Shown: in pieces, positions 5,520 through 9,994 of the stretch
Numbering within the stretch: position 1 is the first letter of the stretch
Layout of the letters: the number at the start of each line of letters is the position of its first letter
Origin: PHAA01 sp964584415
Lineage (GTDB): Bacteria > Bacillota > Syntrophomonadia > Syntrophomonadales > Syntrophomonadaceae
Assembly: GCA_964584415.1 (NCBI GenBank)
Contig: CAZOZX010000072.1
Coordinates: forward strand, 1-9,994
Reading direction: 5' to 3'
Length of the DNA: 9,994 bases
Position numbers and translations under genes: made by a program
The notes under the pieces: generated by a model
Told to the model about the DNA's origin: nothing
The model's database searches: none
What the model saw: only the letters and a program-made list of their open reading frames with translations

Positions 5520-5570
5520 TATTAAAGTTAAAGCCCGCCCCGCGGAGGATGAAAAGCAACGTGGCGGGCT
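5520..5570 (-). terminator. Terminator-like hairpin between converging genes
   Basis: AGCCCGCC and GGCGGGCT (5532-5539 with 5563-5570) form an eight-base-pair stem, extended on the minus strand by two or three pairs beyond a mismatch. On the minus strand it is followed by TTTAACTTTAAT, fitting the end of the winged-helix gene. On the plus strand no T tract follows, but the stem could still block read-through from the amidase cluster. Confidence 0.5.
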
Positions 5571-5615
5571 GTCGCATAGGGGGACAGCAATTTGAAAAAG
5601 GATATGATAATATGC

Positions 5616-5831
5616 TCAGGCTAACGATCGGCTGCTGCCGTTTTGCTTATGCAGCACCATTCGGCCCGCACTGGTAATCGTGATTTGATTGCTAGCTGCA
5701 TATTCGATAAGTTTATATTTTTCCAGGTCATCGATAACTTCCTGGGCCCGGGCCCGATTCCCGCCAAATATCCGATCAACAGCCACTTCGATAGGGAGAA
5801 ATAACCGGTACCGCAGCATATTCAGAACCAA
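5616..5831 (-). CDS. Small winged-helix-like protein (about 71 aa)
   Basis: Residues from about 12 onward read as a compact winged helix: LPIEVAVDRIFGGNRARAQE (helix-turn-helix), VIDDLEKYKLIEY (third helix), then a two-strand wing with NQITITSAGRMVLH. It is probably a small DNA-binding regulator; its target is unknown. The start is unclear. TTG at 5831 is the first standard start but lacks a ribosome binding site. An AAAGGGGG lies about 30 bases further up, and eight bases after it comes an in-frame ATC followed by an apparently coding IDDGLLVLNML stretch. The real N-terminus may therefore be seven residues longer and use a rare start. A minus-strand TATAAT at 5884-5879 is a candidate -10. 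Confidence 0.6.
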   Translation of the reverse strand: MVLNMLRYRLFLPIEVAVDRIFGGNRARAQEVIDDLEKYKLIEYAASNQITITSAGRMVLHKQNGSSRSLA

Positions 5832-5878
5832 AAGTCCGTCGTCGATAAAGAACGCCCCCTTTCGATACCAAACACTAA

Positions 5879-5884
5879 ATTATA
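5879..5884 (-). promoter_or_regulatory. Candidate -10 box for the winged-helix gene
   Basis: A perfect TATAAT on the minus strand, with TG a few bases upstream. No clear -35 is seen. The transcript would begin near 5872 and carry the AAAGGGGG ribosome binding site. Confidence 0.35.
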
Positions 5885-5950
5885 TTCACCGGGGGACGTT
5901 TTATTACTAACTTTTTATACTAGGACTGCCAAAAAACGGTGCGTTTTTGT

Positions 5951-5979
5951 TTGAACTTGCTTAATATAATTTCTATAAT
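5951..5979 (+). promoter_or_regulatory. Sigma-A promoter of the ferritin-like/polyferredoxin operon
   Basis: TTGAAC (5951-5956) and a perfect TATAAT (5974-5979) are spaced by exactly 17 bases. A start near 5986 leaves a short leader with GGGGGTG. A second TATAAT at 5965-5970 has no matching -35. This is the best promoter in the window. Confidence 0.75.
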
Positions 5980-6004
5980 GAAATAAAAAAGGGGGTGTAT
6001 GTCT

Positions 6005-6610
6005 ATGTCGAAATCCCTGCGGCACTTTACAGTAGGATTATTGGTTATGACTCTGCTCCTGGCACTTTCCATTACGGGCTGTTCCCAGCAGCAATCAACT
6101 ACCCCGCCTCCAAGTCCTTCGGCCAGTGACAACGCGATCCAGTCTCCGGCCATCCAACCCGGCTCAACCGTCTCGGCAGTCACCTATGGTTCCAAGAGTG
6201 CAGCTCTTAAGACCAGCTGGACTCTTGAAGAAATGCTGCAATATGCCATCGAAGACGAATATATGGCCCGGGCCGAATACAAATATGTAATAACCACCTT
6301 CGGTAATCAGAATCCGTTTACGAATATAGTCGCCGCCGAAGAAACTCATATCAATTCCCTCAAAGCTCTTTACAATACCCGGAATATGACCGTCCCTGCC
6401 GATAAATCCGACCAGTTCCTGGTCAAACCGGCCAATATCAAGGATTCGCTATCCCTGGGTGTAGAAGCCGAAATCGCCAATATCAATATGTACAAGAATT
6501 TCTTAGATGCCCCTAACTTGCCGGCTGATGTCAAGAGCGTATTTACCCAGTTAAAGGCCGGTTCCGAGAGCCACCTTAACGCCTTTCAAAACGTGCTCAG
6601 CCGTTATTGA
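6005..6610 (+). CDS. Ferritin-like DUF2202 lipoprotein
   Basis: The protein begins with a basic N-terminus, a hydrophobic stretch and a lipobox ending ITGC (Cys26 from the ATG at 6005), so it should be a lipoprotein on the outer face of the membrane. A Pro/Ser/Gln-rich linker (about 27-60) leads to a four-helix DUF2202 domain (about 70-201) of the ferritin-like class. Likely di-iron ligands are in EDEYMARAEY (83-92), EETH (112-115), VEAEIANINMY (153-163) and ESH (188-190). DUF2202 is a known domain without a settled reaction. The ATG at 6005 is preferred over the in-frame ATG at 5999 because the GGGGG at 5991-5995 is then nine bases away. It is first in an operon with a polyferredoxin, suggesting that electrons pass to or from its di-iron site. 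Confidence 0.85.
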   Translation: MSKSLRHFTVGLLVMTLLLALSITGCSQQQSTTPPPSPSASDNAIQSPAIQPGSTVSAVTYGSKSAALKTSWTLEEMLQYAIEDEYMARAEYKYVITTFGNQNPFTNIVAAEETHINSLKALYNTRNMTVPADKSDQFLVKPANIKDSLSLGVEAEIANINMYKNFLDAPNLPADVKSVFTQLKAGSESHLNAFQNVLSRY

Positions 6611-6633
6611 TAAAAGGATAAGGAAAGATTCTA

Positions 6634-7548
6634 TTGGCAGCAGACAGCGACACTACCAAACCAACTCCTAAGGTCATGAAGAAAAAGAAAAAGGCCAAAC
6701 CATGGTACCGGTCAGCAGTACAGATCTTCTTCTTTGGTTTGGTGGCTCTGATCACCTTGAATGAAGCCTTGTTTGAATTTTACGGGAAGAGCATCCCCTT
6801 CCTGGCCACGGCCTCATTGCATGCTATCTGCCCCTTCGGCGGTGTGGTTTCGATCTATGAATTTGTTACCGCCGGTAAATACACCCAGAAGATCCACGCT
6901 TCTTCATTCATCCTGATGTGGGCTGCCTTCATTCTGGCGATCGGTTTCGGCCCCCTGATCTGCGGCTGGGTTTGCCCGCTGGGCAGCTTTCAGCAATGGA
7001 CCGCCAAGATTGGACGCAAAATTTACGGCAAGAAATACAACCATATGGTCCCCGAAAAAGCGGATAAACCATTGCGTTATACCCGCTACCTGGTTCTTGG
7101 CCTGGTGATATACGCCACTGCCACTACCACCAAACTGGTCTTCCAGGACTACGATCCTTATTTTGCCCTGTTCAACTTCTGGTCCTCCGAGGTGGCCACT
7201 ACCGCTTTGATCATCCTGGGTGCCACCATCGTGGCTTCGATGTTTATTGAACGGCCCTGGTGCAAATATCTTTGTCCCTATGGGGCATTACTGGGTCTGT
7301 TCAATTTCCTGCGGATCTTCAGAATCAGACGGGAAGAGTCCACCTGCATAGACTGCAAACTATGCGACCGCAATTGTCCTATGAACATCACCATTTCCAC
7401 CGCCGGCGCCATCCGGGATCACCAGTGCATCAGCTGTATGAACTGCACCTCGGAACAATTCTGCCCGGTGGCCAATACGGTCGATTTCACCACCCAGAGG
7501 GATTCCATCGTCCCGCCTGCCGATATAGATGTAAAGGAGGAGGTGTAG
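6634..7548 (+). CDS. NapH/CcoG-type 4Fe-4S membrane polyferredoxin
   Basis: This integral membrane iron-sulfur protein has 304 residues. A Lys-rich cytosolic start is followed by membrane helices at about 27-45, 92-108, 150-166 and 188-205. Conserved cysteine motifs of the NapH/NosR/CcoG group are present: HAICPFGG (C66), CGWVCPLG (C110, C114) and CKYLCPYG (C210, C214). Two C-terminal 4Fe-4S clusters follow, C238-x2-C-x2-C-x3-C248-P and C265-x2-C-x2-C-x5-C277-P; the last spacing is longer than the usual three. It should carry electrons across or along the membrane from a cytosolic donor. The start is TTG at 6634 with AAGGAAAG upstream, 23 bases after the lipoprotein gene. Confidence 0.9.
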   Translation: MAADSDTTKPTPKVMKKKKKAKPWYRSAVQIFFFGLVALITLNEALFEFYGKSIPFLATASLHAICPFGGVVSIYEFVTAGKYTQKIHASSFILMWAAFILAIGFGPLICGWVCPLGSFQQWTAKIGRKIYGKKYNHMVPEKADKPLRYTRYLVLGLVIYATATTTKLVFQDYDPYFALFNFWSSEVATTALIILGATIVASMFIERPWCKYLCPYGALLGLFNFLRIFRIRREESTCIDCKLCDRNCPMNITISTAGAIRDHQCISCMNCTSEQFCPVANTVDFTTQRDSIVPPADIDVKEEV

Positions 7549-7550
7549 AT

Positions 7551-8039
7551 ATGAAGGTAAAATCGAGTACTGTAGCCATCATCGTTCTGGCCGTAATTTT
7601 CGGCAGCGTAGCCTACACCTCAATTACCGGGCAATGGAAAACCAAAACCACTAAAGTACCGGCCACCTACACCCAGGGGGAGACCACCGGCCAGTTTAAT
7701 CCGGCCGATATCCGCGGTTCCTATACATTCGCCGATATCGAGAAATCCTTCGGCATTTCTGCTGATGAACTGGCGGCTGCTTTTGGCATAACCGGGCGCG
7801 ATAATGCCGCCGTCCAGGTAAAAGAAATCGAAGCCCTCTATACTGCCTTGGATCCGCAGGGGAAAGAGGTGGGGACCGATTCGGTAAGAATTTTTGTGGC
7901 CCTCTATAAAGGCCTGCCCATCACCTTAACCGATACCACTTATATGCCCCGGCCCGCGGTAGAAATCCTGAAAGCCAAGGCCACTTTGAGCAAAGAACAA
8001 CTGGAATATTTAGATAAACATACCGTGGATGTTCCTTAG
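7551..8039 (+). CDS. Signal-anchored protein of the polyferredoxin operon (162 aa)
   Basis: Two bases separate this ATG from the stop of the polyferredoxin gene, and AAGGAGGAGGTG precedes it, so coupling is likely. Residues 7-26 form an uncleaved signal anchor, which places the rest outside the membrane. After a Thr-rich linker, GQFNPADIRGSYTFADIEKS at 47-66 begins a small helical module with a repeated helix-FGI pattern (SFGIS at 66-70 and AFGIT at 77-81). This pattern also occurs in small proteins that accompany NapH-like ferredoxins. A second helical part holds PRPAVEILKAKATLSKEQLEYL. No Cys or heme motif is present, so it is probably a structural or docking partner and not an electron carrier. 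Function is inferred only from its neighbours. Confidence 0.85.
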   Translation: MKVKSSTVAIIVLAVIFGSVAYTSITGQWKTKTTKVPATYTQGETTGQFNPADIRGSYTFADIEKSFGISADELAAAFGITGRDNAAVQVKEIEALYTALDPQGKEVGTDSVRIFVALYKGLPITLTDTTYMPRPAVEILKAKATLSKEQLEYLDKHTVDVP

Positions 8040-8090
8040 AATACTCCTGGTCTTAATAAAAAAATACGAGTTGCATTGCGCTTTTCAGCC

Positions 8091-8132
8091 AAAAGGTCAC
8101 ATTTCCAATACCGAAATGTGACCTTTTAATTT
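8091..8132 (+). terminator. Strong hairpin terminator after the redox operon
   Basis: Positions 8091-8105 and 8113-8127 are perfect inverted copies (15 bp) around a seven-base loop. The second arm ends in TTTT and is followed by AATTT. It lies 51 bases after the last gene of the operon. The arms begin and end with A and T tracts, so it can work in both directions. Confidence 0.85.
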
Positions 8133-8239
8133 ACCGCTGGGCTTTTTTTGACATCATAGTCGCTGGCCAGGGAGATAGTGTCGAAACATTCTCGGCCCTT
8201 TTGCCCGTTATTTTGCAGGATTACGCCATCATCCAATCG
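8129..8239 (-). other. Possible gene remnant or short ORF between operon and kinase
   Basis: The minus strand from a TTG at about 8239 to a TAA at about 8130 reads 34-36 coding-like codons, including DGVILQNNGQKG and CFDTISLASDYDVKKSPA. The codon choice resembles the neighbouring genes. There is no ribosome binding site, and a stop lies just upstream in frame. It may be the tail of a decayed gene. I recognise no family. Confidence 0.25.
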
Positions 8240-8311
8240 AAATGGTCAGTAAATACTTGAGCGGTTTATTTTCTTTTTAAGGAGGGGACTGCGCATCAGG
8301 GGGAAGTAAAT

Positions 8312-9925
8312 TTGTCCGGAGAGAATCAAAATATAAAGACCTTTATCAGTCAGCTGAGAAGTCTGCGCCTGCTGTCTGAAGAAGGGAAATGGAGTACCGA
8401 TAACAGCTCCTTCTGGAAAGATATGATGGAATCGCAGCAGCGTCTGGAGCAAATCATAGAACTGCTGCCCGATGCTACCCTGGTAATAAACCTGCAGGGC
8501 GAGGTGGTATTCTGGAACAAAGCCTTGCAGGAAATGACCGGGGTTGCAAAGGAGCAGATGATCGGCCGGGGGAACTATGAGTACGCTATTCCTTTTTACG
8601 GGGAAAGGCGCCCTATCCTGATCGATATTGCCCTCAACGAGGAGAAGGAAAAGGAACTGCAGGGCAAATACGATTTTATCGGCCGGGATGAGCAGACCCT
8701 GTCCGGCGAGGTAAATGTGCCTAAAACCTACAGCGGCAAAGGCGCCTATCTTTGGGGTTACGCATCCAAGCTGTATGACCAGCAGGGTAATTTGTACGGT
8801 GCTATTCAGTCCATTCGTGATATTTCCGACCGCAAGAAGGCCGAAGAGAATCTGCGCCTGGCCGAGGAACGATTCGGTAAAGCCTTCATGGCCAGTCCCA
8901 TCCCATTGAGCATTTCCACCCTGTCTGAAGGGATTTACCTGGATGTAAATGATGCCTTCCTGCAAGCCACCGGTTATCTCAGAGAAGAGGTGATTGGGCA
9001 TTCCTGGCGGGATTTGGATTTATGGCCGGATACCAATCAACGTGATCAGCTATCGCAGCGTCTGCGGAATGGCGAGAGGCTGAGGAACCTGGAAATTCGT
9101 TTCTCTACCAAATCCAGGCAGGAGAGATTGGCCCAGATATCGCTGGAACGGATTGAGATCAGCGGGGAAGACTGCGCCGTCATAATATTTATTGACATCA
9201 CCGAAAAGAAGGAAATGGAAAAAGATATTGCCCGCCTGGACCGGCTGAATCTGATTGGCCAAATGGCCGCCAGCATCGGTCATGAGATCCGCAATCCCAT
9301 GACTGCCGTACGGGGCTTCATCCAGATGCTCAATGAGCAGGAATGCTATGCCAAAGACCAGCCCTTCTTCGAGGTCATGATTGAAGAACTGGACCGGGCC
9401 AACGGCATTATATCCGAGTATTTGAGCATGGCCAACAATAAGATCGTCAACCTGCGTCCGCAGTACCTGGATCAGGTGGTTAAGGCTATTTCTCCTATCA
9501 TCGAGGCTAATGCTATTTATAAAGGGATAAACGTCAGACTGAACCTCAGTAAACCGCCCATGCCAATCATAGACGACAAGGAGATCCGGCAGATGATCCT
9601 GAACCTGTCCAATAACGGGATCGAGGCTATGGCCGAGGGCGGCACCCTGACCATTGGAACTGCCCAGACCGACCAGGAGATTATTTTGTATGTCAAGGAT
9701 CAGGGCTCCGGCCTGGATGCAGAAGTGATCGAAAAGCTCGGTACGCCATTCCTGACTACCAAGGACCAAGGCACTGGCCTGGGATTGGCGGTATGCTACA
9801 GCATCGCCGCCCGGCATCATGCTCGGATCGACTTTGAAACCGGAGACGATGGAACTACTTTTAAGATCCTCTTCCCCATCCCACCTGAAATTGATATCGA
9901 AGCCGAAAACAGGGCCCTAGCTTAA
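8312..9925 (+). CDS. PAS-PAS sensor histidine kinase, sporulation-kinase-like
   Basis: The 537-residue protein has no membrane helix or signal peptide, so it is a cytosolic sensor. A short helical N-terminus leads to PAS 1 (about 42-175, with LPDATLVINLQGEVVFWN), PAS 2 (about 182-300, with YLDVNDAFLQATGY and ending FIDITEKKE) and HisKA (about 307-372), with H324 in GHEIRNPMTAVRGF as the phosphorylated residue. The ATPase domain (about 420-525) has the N box NLSNNGIEA, DQGSGL and GTGLGL. The HEIRNPMT-type H box and the orphan state, with no response regulator beside it, resemble KinA/KinE-like kinases that feed Spo0A; that role is inference. The start is TTG at 8312, with AGGGGGAAG (8298-8304) seven bases upstream. 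The GGAGGGG at 8280-8286 is too far away. Confidence 0.9.
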   Translation: MSGENQNIKTFISQLRSLRLLSEEGKWSTDNSSFWKDMMESQQRLEQIIELLPDATLVINLQGEVVFWNKALQEMTGVAKEQMIGRGNYEYAIPFYGERRPILIDIALNEEKEKELQGKYDFIGRDEQTLSGEVNVPKTYSGKGAYLWGYASKLYDQQGNLYGAIQSIRDISDRKKAEENLRLAEERFGKAFMASPIPLSISTLSEGIYLDVNDAFLQATGYLREEVIGHSWRDLDLWPDTNQRDQLSQRLRNGERLRNLEIRFSTKSRQERLAQISLERIEISGEDCAVIIFIDITEKKEMEKDIARLDRLNLIGQMAASIGHEIRNPMTAVRGFIQMLNEQECYAKDQPFFEVMIEELDRANGIISEYLSMANNKIVNLRPQYLDQVVKAISPIIEANAIYKGINVRLNLSKPPMPIIDDKEIRQMILNLSNNGIEAMAEGGTLTIGTAQTDQEIILYVKDQGSGLDAEVIEKLGTPFLTTKDQGTGLGLAVCYSIAARHHARIDFETGDDGTTFKILFPIPPEIDIEAENRALA

Positions 9926-9994
9926 ATGACCGTGCAAAAAAGGTTCAGAACAAGGCAAGCGGAACTGCTGTGATTAAGGCGTACATAACGTACG
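9926..9994. repeat. Possible edge of a dispersed inverted repeat
   Basis: Directly after the kinase stop, the last 69 bases hold no gene-sized frame and end in CGTAC-ATAAC-GTACG, a small palindrome cut by the window edge. The stretch from GTGCAAAAAAGG onward resembles one arm of the imperfect dispersed repeats seen in some Clostridia. The other arm would lie outside the window, so this cannot be confirmed here. Confidence 0.25.

Noticed and set aside
5549..5674. Plus-strand 41-codon frame (starting MKSNVAGC) beyond the 109-aa gene
   Set aside because: Its ribosome binding site touches the ATG, it runs through the terminator hairpin, and it is antisense to the winged-helix gene.
7260..7550. 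Frame extending upstream of the 162-aa protein through the end of the polyferredoxin gene
   Set aside because: The upstream part is an out-of-frame reading of the conserved 4Fe-4S region. The ATG at 7551 has a strong ribosome binding site and begins a clear signal anchor.
8246..9820. Two long minus-strand open frames (about 251 and 256 codons) opposite the histidine kinase
   Set aside because: They lie fully antisense to a kinase with intact domains, have no ribosome binding site or family resemblance, and reflect its codon bias.

Overview
The window looks like chromosomal DNA from an anaerobic, spore-forming Firmicute of the Clostridia (a Syntrophomonas- or Desulfotomaculum-like lineage is my guess). 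Reasons: strong AGGAGG-type ribosome binding sites, frequent TTG starts, a YvrJ / DUF1659 / DUF2922 gene set, a DUF1540 peptide, and a cytosolic PAS histidine kinase of the sporulation-kinase type. GC content appears to be close to 50%. I see no rRNA, tRNA, CRISPR array, insertion sequence or complete prophage.

Left part (1-2890, mostly minus strand). A membrane-anchored protein of unknown function (117-716) and a 57-residue cysteine-rich DUF1540 peptide (870-1043, with a clean terminator) run leftwards. A small plus-strand one-TM protein (1231-1425) has its own promoter and ends at a hairpin shared with the converging minus-strand unit. That unit consists of a Jag-N-like protein (2291-2785), a cysteine-containing unknown (1814-2179) and a HesB/IscA-like gene (1509-1790). 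The HesB-like gene has an in-frame TGA exactly where the family carries its first cluster-binding cysteine. It is best read as a selenoprotein that ordinary gene calling would split or miss.

Middle part (2985-5513, plus strand). A protein with distant ComK-like layout (3042-3644) precedes five closely spaced genes: DUF1659, DUF2922, YvrJ, an N-acetylmuramoyl-L-alanine amidase that overlaps YvrJ by four bases, and an unknown acidic protein that overlaps the amidase. A minus-strand winged-helix-like gene (5616-5831) converges on this cluster across a hairpin.

Right part (5951-9994, plus strand). A good sigma-A promoter drives three genes: a ferritin-like DUF2202 lipoprotein, a NapH/CcoG-type membrane polyferredoxin, and a signal-anchored outer-face protein. 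Together they suggest a membrane electron-transfer module passing electrons to or from a di-iron lipoprotein. A perfect 15-bp hairpin terminator closes the unit. It is followed by a PAS-PAS histidine kinase with no response regulator beside it, and then by the start of what may be a dispersed inverted repeat at the right edge.

The most notable observation is the candidate HesB-like selenoprotein. The three-gene redox operon and the ComK-like gene beside the YvrJ/amidase cluster come next.
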